Assembly (NCBI GenBank): GCA_033722375.1
Contig: JAWVZB010000135.1
Span: 1-6,977, forward strand
Length of the DNA stretch: 6,977 nucleotides
Direction of reading: 5' to 3'
Source: JAWVZB01 sp033722375
GTDB lineage: Bacteria > Actinomycetota > Nitriliruptoria > Nitriliruptorales > Nitriliruptoraceae
The position numbers and the translations under genes are program-made. Shown here piece after piece: positions 1 to 5,227 of the stretch. The notes beneath the pieces were generated by a model, which saw only the letters and a program-made list of their open reading frames with translations, did not search any database and had not been told where the DNA came from. How positions within the stretch are numbered: position 1 is the first letter of the stretch; every line of letters starts with the position of its first letter.

Positions 1-235
1 ATGATCGTTGCGCAGCCAGCGAGAGGCCCCCGCAGAGCCCTCCGCACGGGCTCTATTGTGGACCTCTCGGTGTGTCCGCCTCCTGTGGCGCGACGATACA
101 GGAGAGGGCAGAGCGGTTCCCTGTCCGAATGGCGCGTTGGTGACGGTTCTTGCCCGAACAGCCACCATCTGGCTGGTGAGGGCAGCGCGGGATGCGGCAT
201 GCCGATGGCCGCTGGTACCGTGCCCGGCGCTTCCC
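1..235. other. non-coding region upstream of tRNA-Leu
   Basis: No convincing gene is visible. The open frames here have no family resemblance, run through the tRNA and look like GC-rich chance frames. It contains a hairpin at 34-54 (listed separately). A TANNNT-like hexamer TACCGT at 216-221 lies 14 bases before the tRNA 5' end and could be its -10 box, but no good -35 hexamer is seen 16-18 bp upstream. Confidence 0.5.
34..54. terminator. candidate hairpin terminator
   Basis: AGAGCCC (34-40) and GGGCTCT (48-54) form a perfect 7-bp stem with a 7-nt loop. The sequence after it on the plus strand (ATTGTGG) has only a weak T-tract, so termination is uncertain. It may end a transcript entering from the left of the window. 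Confidence 0.35.
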
Positions 236-322
236 GGGCGGGTGGCGGAATTGGCAGACGCGCACGGTTCAGGTCCGTGTGTCCGCAAGGACATGGGGGT
301 TCGAGTCCCCCCTCGCCCACCA
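236..322 (+). tRNA. tRNA-Leu (anticodon CAG)
   Basis: A complete class II tRNA folds by eye. The acceptor stem pairs GGGCGGG (236-242) with CTCGCCC (312-318), with one G-U pair. The D-arm region has the typical leucine form TGGCGGAATTGGCAGACGCGC-like layout at 243-263. The anticodon stem is CACGG/CCGTG with loop TTCAGGT, placing anticodon CAG at 270-272 to read CUG codons. The long variable arm is TGTCC-GCAA-GGACA, the T arm is GGGGG-TTCGAGT-CCCCC, the discriminator is A319 and CCA is encoded at 320-322. The gene is the apparent attachment site of the element to its right: its 3' two-thirds are duplicated at 1546-1603. The gene itself appears fully functional. Confidence 0.97.
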
Positions 323-323
323 C
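266..323 (+). repeat. 58-bp direct repeat, copy 1 (attL-like, in tRNA-Leu)
   Basis: This copy begins in the 5' strand of the anticodon stem, covers the anticodon loop, variable arm, T arm and acceptor 3' strand, and ends one base past CCA. It is identical base for base to 1546-1603, at an offset of exactly 1280 bp. Flanks diverge immediately on both sides (C265 against A1545, T324 against G1604). Tyrosine recombinases of integrative elements commonly use the anticodon-loop-to-3'-end part of tRNA genes as crossover sites. Confidence 0.9.
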
Positions 324-561
324 TTCAGACCTGGGCGAACGCTGGTTTGCCCCACCGAACTCGAGGCTCGGATCCAGGCTTGTGGGTACGGCATGGTCAC
401 GGAATTCTGTCCTGCGGGCCTGAACGCCGGCAGCCGAGCCGTCAGAAGTGGCAAGAATCGACAGCTGTGAGCTCGTTCTAAGAATCACGGCACAATGCAC
501 ACGGAACGAGGACGTGTGTTGCCAGCCAGCGTCGGAGGCCGCGCCCGGTGCGAGGGATCGT
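324..561. other. non-coding left end of the element
   Basis: This is 238 bp between the tRNA and the toxin stop codon with no credible gene. It looks less GC-rich than the neighbouring genes, especially around 390-510. A 7-bp direct repeat AAGAATC occurs at 453-459 and 480-486, and an inverted repeat lies at 498-518. Short repeats beside a tRNA att site could be integrase arm-binding sites, but this is only a guess. No tyrosine recombinase C-terminal motif (H-x-x-R, terminal Tyr) is seen in any frame. Confidence 0.5.
498..518 (-). terminator. candidate terminator after the toxin gene
   Basis: CACACG (498-503) and CGTGTG (513-518) form a 6-bp inverted repeat with a 9-nt loop, about 44 nt past the toxin stop on the minus strand. 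The run after the stem on that strand is CATTGTG, not a clean T-tract, so it is a weak candidate. Confidence 0.3.
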
Positions 562-849
562 TTACTCGCTGGTGGCGGCTGAGGATGATCGGGCATCCTG
601 GATAGTGAGCACCACCACCCTGTCGTCGTCCTCGAAGTACTCGTAAACGAGCAGCATCCATCGCCAGGGACCCAGCAGGAACCGGGTCCCTTCCCATCGG
701 CCAGCCAATTCAGGACCCAGACGCGGGAACTCGGCTAGTGGCTCGAGGTTGCGGCGGACTCGCTCGCGGGTGTCGGCGGGCAAGCTGAGCACGGCGATGA
801 GACGATCGAGATCCTCAACGGCTGCTCGGGTGAGTTCGACGCGCGCCAC
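562..849 (-). CDS. type II toxin-antitoxin toxin, RelE/ParE superfamily
   Basis: The 95-aa product matches the size and layout of RelE/ParE (plasmid stabilisation) toxins. It starts VELTRAAVEDLDRLIAVL (beta strand then helix), has a second helix region with TRERVRRNLEPLAEFP, then a strand with RFLLGPWRWMLLVYE. It ends with the typical acidic turn and final strand DDDRVVVLTIQDARSS. RelE members are ribosome-dependent mRNA nucleases and ParE members poison gyrase; the sequence does not decide between them. The GTG start at 847-849 lies 3 nt after the antitoxin stop, has no Shine-Dalgarno of its own, and is probably translationally coupled. It sits inside the tRNA-bounded element, where it would kill cells that lose the unit. 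Family assignment is strong; the target is unknown. Confidence 0.85.
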   Translation of the reverse strand: MARVELTRAAVEDLDRLIAVLSLPADTRERVRRNLEPLAEFPRLGPELAGRWEGTRFLLGPWRWMLLVYEYFEDDDRVVVLTIQDARSSSAATSE

Positions 850-852
850 CGG

Positions 853-1104
853 CTACAGGTCGTCGAGATCGACCGTGTCGCCCTCCGCAGCCTGACGGCG
901 ACCGAACTGCGCCCGCTCCCACGCCCCGTCGATGCCGTCGAGCACGGCTACCACGGTGTCAGGATCCGGTTCTGCGTCGTCGATCGCAGAGGACAGCAAC
1001 GAACGTGCGAGGGTGCCCTCGTTGACGTGGACCCGCGATGCCAGCCGTGCGAGCTTGCTGGCGTGCTCGTCGTCGAGGGTGATGTTCAAACGACGCGATC
1101 CCAT
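853..1104 (-). CDS. ribbon-helix-helix antitoxin
   Basis: The 83-aa product has an N-terminal RHH (CopG/Arc-like) DNA-binding fold. RRLNITLDDEHASKLARLA gives the strand and first helix, and VNEGTLARSLLSSAIDDA the turn and second helix (about residues 4-45). A charged tail of about 38 residues, ending in DTVDLDDL, would bind the toxin. An in-frame GTG at 1117-1119 would add 5 residues, but neither start has a Shine-Dalgarno. I prefer ATG 1104 because a candidate -10 hexamer TACCGT (minus strand, 1116-1111) would start the transcript at about 1104, giving a leaderless message, and because the start then lies just outside the dyad at 1115-1139. RHH antitoxins commonly repress their own operon. 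The gene order antitoxin then toxin is standard. Confidence 0.83.
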   Translation of the reverse strand: MGSRRLNITLDDEHASKLARLASRVHVNEGTLARSLLSSAIDDAEPDPDTVVAVLDGIDGAWERAQFGRRQAAEGDTVDLDDL

Positions 1105-1114
1105 AGGGAGACGG

Positions 1115-1139
1115 TACACGATCTGTCACGAATCGTGTA
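1115..1139. promoter_or_regulatory. putative antitoxin operator (8-bp dyad)
   Basis: TACACGAT (1115-1122) and ATCGTGTA (1132-1139) are perfect inverted repeats separated by 9 nt. A second overlapping palindrome, CACGA-A-TCGTG, occupies 1127-1137, so the site has three CACGA half-sites. It lies 11 bp upstream of the preferred antitoxin start and overlaps the candidate -10 hexamer TACCGT read on the minus strand (1116-1111). RHH repressors bind such short inverted or tandem half-sites, so this is the natural autoregulation site. The dyad is seen; binding is inferred. Confidence 0.6.
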
Positions 1140-1410
1140 GCAGACGCACCCGTGTCATCGGCTCGGACACGCCCGAGTTCCACCCTTCGCGCAGCGTGTA
1201 ATCGAAACGCCGTAGCGGGACTGTGGCCGGAGGGTTGAACTCACAGAACCGGGCGAACTCGGCGAGTTGAGTGTCGCTGGTGGCGGTGTCTCGTTGGTGA
1301 TGCTTGCCACCGGGGAGGATGTATCGGCTCGGGGGAACGCAAGTCTGTCGACAGGGGGCCGGCCCGACGCAGCGACAGCGTTCATCCCGTTTCCTTCGGA
1401 GACTTCGTGG
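1126..1410 (-). pseudogene. start-less 3' remnant of an unidentified gene
   Basis: This minus-strand frame is open from just after a TGA at 1411-1413 to a TGA at 1126-1128. Its last 65 or so codons look coding: the third positions are mostly G or C and the peptide is balanced and protein-like (for example SRYILPGGKHHQRDT, QLAEFARFCEFNPP, RRFDYTLREGWNSG, ending RVRLLHDS). No ATG, GTG or TTG start exists until codons very near the end, so the 5' part is missing or frameshifted. In another minus frame just upstream (1413-1424) the residues CPRC appear, and this frame then carries further cysteines (RCRC, PCRQTC). A frameshifted zinc-ribbon protein is therefore possible. It lies in the same direction as, and 7-22 bp before, the antitoxin, so it may once have been the first gene of the operon. 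I do not recognise the family. Confidence 0.4.
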
Positions 1411-1545
1411 TCACAGCGTGGGCACGAAAGGTGCTGGACACCCGTGGATGGGCGCAGCCGAGGGAGGACGGGTTGGGGCGTGTTTGTGCAGGTCAGGCTG
1501 CACATCGGGGAATACCAGTGGTCGTCAGTGGGCCCGCCTTCAGCA
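1411..1545. other. right end of the element, no intact gene
   Basis: This is 135 bp between the gene remnant and the right tRNA fragment. On the minus strand a frame with CSLTC (around 1490-1502) and CPRC (1413-1424) might be the displaced 5' part of the 1126-1410 gene, with a possible ATG at 1503-1505 but no Shine-Dalgarno. Nothing resembling a tRNA 5' half precedes 1546. Confidence 0.35.
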
Positions 1546-1603
1546 GGTTCAGGTCCGTGTGTCCGCAAGGACATGGGGGTTCGAGTCCCCCCTCGCCCAC
1601 CAC
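1546..1603 (+). repeat. 58-bp direct repeat, copy 2 (attR-like, tRNA-Leu 3' fragment)
   Basis: This copy is identical to 266-323. It contains the anticodon loop TTCAGGT, variable arm, T arm, 3' acceptor strand and CCA, but the sequence before it (CAGTGGGCCCGCCTTCAGCA) has no D arm or 5' acceptor strand. It cannot fold as a tRNA. It is best read as the original chromosomal 3' end of tRNA-Leu displaced by integration. Excision by recombination with copy 1 would leave one intact tRNA followed directly by the convergent ltrA-like gene. Confidence 0.88.
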
Positions 1604-1690
1604 GCTCCTACCCCCAGCACGGTGGGAACGGCCGGTTACCGCGATCTCTCTCGTGTCTGCGTGGGGCCGGACCCCGTGGGTCTGCTGAGC
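1604..1690. other. short spacer between att fragment and LtrA-family gene end
   Basis: These 87 bp follow the displaced tRNA end and precede the stop codon of the converging LtrA-family gene. A GGGG-CCGGA-CCCC mini-hairpin lies at 1663-1675 and a TGAGCTCA palindrome overlaps the stop codon at 1686-1693. Neither is followed by a T-tract, so no terminator is called. Confidence 0.35.
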
Positions 1691-2857
1691 TCAGGGCGCG
1701 GGCTCCGGCGGGCTGGTGTTCGCCTGTTCGCCTGCGCCGGGTCGGGCCTGCGACCCCCCCGTTTCGATGGCGGCCAGGGCACCCGCGAGAGCGACCAGGC
1801 CCCAGAGCACCCCGCCGGCGTCCACGAGCGGTCCCAGCAGGCCGAGGAGCAGAGCCAGGAACATGAAGCCCGCGCGGGGCGCCAGCACGTCGCGGATGCC
1901 GGCCCGCCGGGCCGCACCAGTCGCGCCACCGACGAAGAGCACCGCCCCGACCGCCAGGGACCACCCCGCGGCGGCGGGCAACGGGTCGGCCGGGTGGGCG
2001 ATCGCCTCCTCGAAGCCGACCGCGATGCCGATGACCCCGAAGACGACGATCGCGTGCCAGAACGAGTACACGTCGCGGGCGAAGCTGCCTCGATGCGCGG
2101 TCTCGCTCAGGGCCTCGGCGAGCCGTTCGTGGAGGGTGCCGAAGTAGGTCCACCACAGCGCGCAGGTCGCGAGCACCGCCCCCGTGGCCGTGAGCGCGAA
2201 CAATCCTCCGCGCTCGACATCGGCGGTTGCGACACCGGCGGCGATCAGTGACTCCCCCAGCGCGATGATGACGATCAGGCCGTGGCGTTCGGCGAAGTGT
2301 CCGGGGACGATCTCCCACTCGGACTCACCGGCGAGCGTGGCGGCGACCAGGTCCGCGGCCAGCGCCCCGCCCCACAGCCACACTCGCAGGTCACCCTCGA
2401 CGATCCCGCCCGTGAGGACGAGGAGCAGACCCACGAGCGACAGACCCACCCAACGGTCCAACGCAGCGGATGGCCGCTCGCCCACGCGCCCGATCCACTC
2501 CTGGAGCCCGAGCCCGAGCAGCCGGACGGTCACGTAGCTCGAGGCGAACCAGAGGCCAGCGTCTCCGAACGCGTCCGGTACCGCCTGGGCGAGGAAGAAC
2601 GCCGCCGCGGTGGCCGCGAGCACGGGGAGACGGATGAGGGCGTGCTCGGTGTCGGCGAGGTTCAGGGTCCAGGTGAACTGCGTCCACGCCCACCAGACCA
2701 GCCAGAACAACAGCGCCGCGTGGCCGACACCGGGCCACGTGAGGTCGTGGAGCACCGACGAGGTCAGTTGTGTGACCGCGTACACGAAGACGAGGTCGAA
2801 GAACAGCTCGACGAAGGTAACGCCCTGCTCGTGCTGGAGCCGAACCGGCCTGCGCAT
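1691..2857 (-). CDS. low temperature requirement protein A (LtrA) family membrane protein
   Basis: The 388-aa product has the usual LtrA-family length and its two best signatures. The first is the N-terminal VTFVELFFDLVFVYAVTQL (residues 13-31). The second is FAERHGLIVIIALGES (188-203), whose charged residues sit at the mouth of a membrane helix. About 10 or more hydrophobic segments follow one another, including residues 45-58, 75-92, 136-150, 220-236 and a last pair in the C-terminal quarter. The tail (GAGEQANTSPPEPAP) is short and hydrophilic. LtrA was named from a Listeria mutant unable to grow in the cold; the biochemical role of the family is not established, and transport or membrane maintenance is assumed. 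The start is ATG 2855-2857 with a G-rich but weak ribosome site (GGTGGG). The gene converges on the tRNA-Leu displaced end. Confidence 0.88.
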   Translation of the reverse strand: MRRPVRLQHEQGVTFVELFFDLVFVYAVTQLTSSVLHDLTWPGVGHAALLFWLVWWAWTQFTWTLNLADTEHALIRLPVLAATAAAFFLAQAVPDAFGDAGLWFASSYVTVRLLGLGLQEWIGRVGERPSAALDRWVGLSLVGLLLVLTGGIVEGDLRVWLWGGALAADLVAATLAGESEWEIVPGHFAERHGLIVIIALGESLIAAGVATADVERGGLFALTATGAVLATCALWWTYFGTLHERLAEALSETAHRGSFARDVYSFWHAIVVFGVIGIAVGFEEAIAHPADPLPAAAGWSLAVGAVLFVGGATGAARRAGIRDVLAPRAGFMFLALLLGLLGPLVDAGGVLWGLVALAGALAAIETGGSQARPGAGEQANTSPPEPAP

Positions 2858-3139
2858 CCCGACCCACCGTCCGTCGTTGCAGCGTCCGTAGCCGAACGCT
2901 GCCTCGGCGCCACGCTATTCCCGGATCGTGCCCTCCCACGGTGGCCGCCCACTCGACGGTCCCGACCGGGTGTGGGAGTGCCCGTGGGAGCGGTCGGATG
3001 GGGCAGGACGATCGCAGCGGTCCTCGAACGGGTCCCCTGAGGAGGTCACCGCCCGGCTGGCACGTGGGAGCACTCCTGACCGAAGCGCCCGGCGTCAACT
3101 TGTCGCCTCGCTGTCCGGGCCGAGTCCAGCTTCTCGGGT
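2858..3139. other. 282-bp intergenic region between antiporter and LtrA-family gene
   Basis: No gene is seen. On the minus strand it should hold the 3' end signals of the antiporter and the promoter of the LtrA-family gene. A TANNNT hexamer TAGCGT (minus strand, 2917-2912) is a possible -10 box that would give a leader of roughly 50 nt, but no TTGAC-like -35 box is seen. The word GTGGGAG or its complement occurs four times (2933-2939 inverted, 2972-2978, 2984-2990, 3064-3070). No strong terminator with a T-tract follows the antiporter, so read-through into the downstream gene is possible. Confidence 0.45.
2933..2990. repeat. 9-bp inverted repeat with nested hairpin upstream of the LtrA-family gene
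   Basis: CTCCCACGG (2933-2941) and CCGTGGGAG (2982-2990) are perfect complements around a 40-nt loop, and the loop itself contains CCCG-AC-CGGG (2961-2970). A further GTGGGAG at 2972-2978 could compete for the left arm, giving two alternative pairings. The pair lies about 75-130 nt before the LtrA-family start and could be an operator set or an RNA fold. No known riboswitch is recognised. Confidence 0.35.
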
Positions 3140-5125
3140 TCAGGGGCCGGCTTGGGCGATCTCCGCGACGATTCGTTCGGTGGCGTTGCTCGCCGCGCTC
3201 GGGGACAGGACCCCGGCAGCCACGAGGGTGTCGAGGGTCTGGGTCGTGGTGATGCGCGCAAGCGCCTTGGATTGTCGCCGGCGCAGCATGCGGCGATCGA
3301 TCTCGGTCTCGGCGTCGAGATCGTCGAGTGAGGACGCGGCTGCCTCCTCCCAGTGCTCGAAGGTGCGCTTGGCGGCGTCGACGGTGGCCGGCTCGACCCG
3401 CGGCAGCTCCCGGAAGCGGTCCAGCTCCTCGGCAGCCCGGTGGGCCGCCAGCCGCCGCGCGCTCACTTCGATGTAGGCGACCTCGGTCAGGTCCTCGCCC
3501 ACCGGAGGTGGCAGCAGACCGAGTAGGCGGCGATGCAGCCGGCCGTACCACGGGAGACGGCCTCGGCGGGGCGCATCGACGTCCAGGGACCCCCGGCCGG
3601 TCTCCTCGATCTCGTCGTCGATCTCCTGCATCAGCGTGCGCGTCGCGATCGGGGGCAGCAGGCCCGCGTCGGAGAGGTTCTGGTAGGTCTCCCGCTCGAT
3701 GTGGAGGCCCCGGAGGGTCAGGACCTCGCGGATCTCGTCGCCGCTCAAGTGCGAGCGCTCGAGCTCGTCCATCGCGTCCGCGTCCGCGACCTCCAGGTGG
3801 GCATCCACGAGGTCGTCCTGGAAATCCAGCGCTGCCAGCCGGTCGCGGACCGAGCGCACGGCGAGCAGGCGCGCGACCGCCTCGAGGAACTGTTCCGCAC
3901 GCGACGGGCGGTCGAGCCCGAGAGCGTGGACGAGCGAAGAGATGGTGGTGGCGTTCAGGAGCAGCGTCGCGAGTACGACCCCGCCCGTCATCGCCACGAA
4001 CAGGTCGCGTTGTGGCAAGGCTTCGGGGAGCGCGAGCGCGAGTGCGAGCGCCACGCCACCGCGGAGCCCGCCCCAGACCAGCACCGCGGCGTTGCGGTGC
4101 CCCACCTGTGGGATCCCGGCCCAGCGTTCCAACAACCCCACCACCGGCACCACGGCGAGAGGTCGGGCGACGAGCACGGCCCCGATCGCGAGGGCGATGG
4201 CGCCCGCGTTCTCCCGGAGGAGGGCGAGGTCGAGCGCGAGCCCGATGAACAGGAAGAGCAGGGCGTTGGCGATGAACGACAGCGCCTCCCAGAGCTCGTG
4301 CAGGAGATCGCGGGCGGCATGGGCGGCGCGGCTCTCCAAGGTGCCGCCGATGGCGATCCCGGCGGCGACCGTCGCCATGACCCCGGAGACACCGAGGACG
4401 GCCTCGGCGAGGACGAACGCCCCGTAGGCAACCGCGACCGACAGGGCGGCGGCGGGCAGCCGCTGGAGCAGTGGCAGCAGGAGCACGGCGCCGGTGCCGA
4501 TGACGGCGCCGATCGCGGCTCCGCCAACGAACACGGATACGAACCCGACGATGCCCTCGGCAACGGTCGTGGTTCCTCCGAGCGTTGCGACGAGCAGGAT
4601 CTCCACGAGCACGATCGCGACACCGTCGTTGAGCATGCTCTCACCCTCGACGAGCGCGAGCAGCCGCTCCGAGACCCCGAGCTCACGGAAGATCGCGACG
4701 ACGGCGACGGGATCGGTGGCGGAGACCAGGACGCCGAAGAGCAGGGCGGCCGACAACGGGATCCCGAGCGCCAGCGTCAGGCCGCCGGCGACCAGGGCCG
4801 CGGAGATGGTCAGCGCGACCGTGGCGAGCGCGACGATCGCCACGAGGTTGCGCATGAACTCGCGGGTCGACAGTCCGAGGGCTGCCTCGAAGATCAAGAT
4901 CGGCAGGAAGAGGTTCACGAGCAGTTCCTCGAACCCCTCGTCGACGAGCAGGTCGCGGATCGCGAGATCCCCGCCGAGTTCGACCACGGCGAGGCCGGCG
5001 ACCGCGAGGAACGCCGTCAGCGGGATGCGGGTGCGACGGGCCAGGAGTCCAACGACGACGGCGGCGGCGAGCAGCAGCGAGATCTCGAGGAGCGCGCGCG
5101 GCAGCTCCAAGAGGAACCCCTCCAA
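3140..5125 (-). CDS. CPA1-family Na+/H+ antiporter with long C-terminal cytoplasmic region
   Basis: The 661-aa product exchanges protons for Na+ (or K+/Li+) across the inner membrane. The first about 405 residues form a 12-13 helix CPA1 transporter. These include LFLPILIFEAAL (73-84), SATDPVAVVAIFRELG (135-150, with the ion-binding Asp138), GESMLNDGVAIVL (161-173, with Asp167) and VWGGLRGGVALALAL (350-364, with Arg355). The remaining about 255 residues are hydrophilic, charged and mostly helical, resembling the regulatory tails of NhaP/SOS1-type exchangers; no nucleotide-binding domain is recognised by eye. The frame is open to a GTG at 5216-5218, but that would add 31 charged residues with no ribosome site. 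TTG 5123-5125 has AAGGAGG 4 nt upstream and begins directly before the first helix, so I use it. Divergent from the peptidase gene; the LtrA-family gene lies 282 bp downstream in the same direction. Confidence 0.92.
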   Translation of the reverse strand: MEGFLLELPRALLEISLLLAAAVVVGLLARRTRIPLTAFLAVAGLAVVELGGDLAIRDLLVDEGFEELLVNLFLPILIFEAALGLSTREFMRNLVAIVALATVALTISAALVAGGLTLALGIPLSAALLFGVLVSATDPVAVVAIFRELGVSERLLALVEGESMLNDGVAIVLVEILLVATLGGTTTVAEGIVGFVSVFVGGAAIGAVIGTGAVLLLPLLQRLPAAALSVAVAYGAFVLAEAVLGVSGVMATVAAGIAIGGTLESRAAHAARDLLHELWEALSFIANALLFLFIGLALDLALLRENAGAIALAIGAVLVARPLAVVPVVGLLERWAGIPQVGHRNAAVLVWGGLRGGVALALALALPEALPQRDLFVAMTGGVVLATLLLNATTISSLVHALGLDRPSRAEQFLEAVARLLAVRSVRDRLAALDFQDDLVDAHLEVADADAMDELERSHLSGDEIREVLTLRGLHIERETYQNLSDAGLLPPIATRTLMQEIDDEIEETGRGSLDVDAPRRGRLPWYGRLHRRLLGLLPPPVGEDLTEVAYIEVSARRLAAHRAAEELDRFRELPRVEPATVDAAKRTFEHWEEAAASSLDDLDAETEIDRRMLRRRQSKALARITTTQTLDTLVAAGVLSPSAASNATERIVAEIAQAGP

Positions 5126-5227
5126 GACGCCTCCTTCACGTCCCCGCCGTCTCTCGTGAGCCTTGCAGCCCTGCAGGCTCGTGTCGAGGGTGTCGACAGC
5201 CAGATCGATCCGCGGCACCTTCTCACC
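5126..5227. other. divergent intergenic region, antiporter and M15 peptidase
   Basis: About 100 bp separate the two divergent starts and must hold at least one promoter for each unless they lie within coding DNA. No clear -10/-35 pair is seen. An 8-bp palindrome TGTCGACA (5191-5198) and a near-palindrome CCTTGCAGCCCTGCAGG (5161-5177) lie in the middle. These might be regulator sites shared by both genes, but short GC-rich palindromes are common by chance. Confidence 0.35.
5130..5136 (-). promoter_or_regulatory. ribosome binding site of the antiporter gene (decides the start)
   Basis: The minus strand reads AAGGAGG here, a full anti-16S match, followed by CGTC and then TTG at 5125-5123. The 4-nt spacing is slightly short but no other start codon is nearby. 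This is the only strong Shine-Dalgarno noticed in the window and favours the TTG over the upstream GTG at 5218. Confidence 0.7.

Larger units (their letters stand above)
266..1603. mobile_element. tRNA-Leu-integrated 1.28-kb element or island remnant carrying a toxin-antitoxin pair
   Basis: The unit is bounded by 58-bp exact direct repeats, the left one inside an intact tRNA-Leu and the right one a 5'-less tRNA fragment. This is the arrangement left when an element carrying its own tRNA 3' end integrates and restores the gene. The unit length is 1280 bp. It holds a minus-strand RelE/ParE-type toxin and RHH antitoxin, a start-less gene remnant and about 240 bp of non-coding DNA next to the tRNA, where an integrase gene would normally lie. 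No integrase, excisionase or replication gene is recognisable, so it is either a deletion-decayed island held by its addiction module or a satellite mobilised in trans. The repeats are directly visible; the integration history is inference. Confidence 0.75.

Noticed and set aside
7..541. Similarity between 7-28 (GTTGCGCAGCCAGCG...) and 518-540 (GTTGCCAGCCAGCG...)
   Set aside because: The match needs gaps in a stretch of about 22 bases and the flanks do not extend it; it is not enough to call a repeat.
1155..1574. A 139-residue minus-strand frame as an intact element gene
   Set aside because: Its start lies in the tRNA fragment, and over 1155-1350 another frame has better codon bias and a more protein-like product; only its CPRC-containing part may be real, as noted for the gene remnant.
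1546..1603. A second tRNA-Leu gene
   Set aside because: Only the 3' part from the anticodon stem onward is present; the preceding bases cannot form the 5' acceptor strand or D arm, so it is a fragment.
2391..3551. A 386-residue minus-strand frame overlapping the LtrA-family gene and antiporter
   Set aside because: The peptide is Arg/Pro/Gly-rich with no motifs and covers parts of two real genes in another frame.
5191..5198. TGTCGACA palindrome as a regulator site between the divergent genes
   Set aside because: An 8-bp palindrome is not rare in GC-rich DNA and no second copy supports it; it is only mentioned in the intergenic entry.
3533..5227. A very long plus-strand open frame running into the peptidase gene
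   Set aside because: It is antisense to the antiporter, whose CPA1 motifs are unmistakable. The translation is low-complexity Arg/Asp/Gln/Glu-rich, as expected opposite GC-rich coding DNA. The peptidase begins at its membrane segment near 5228.
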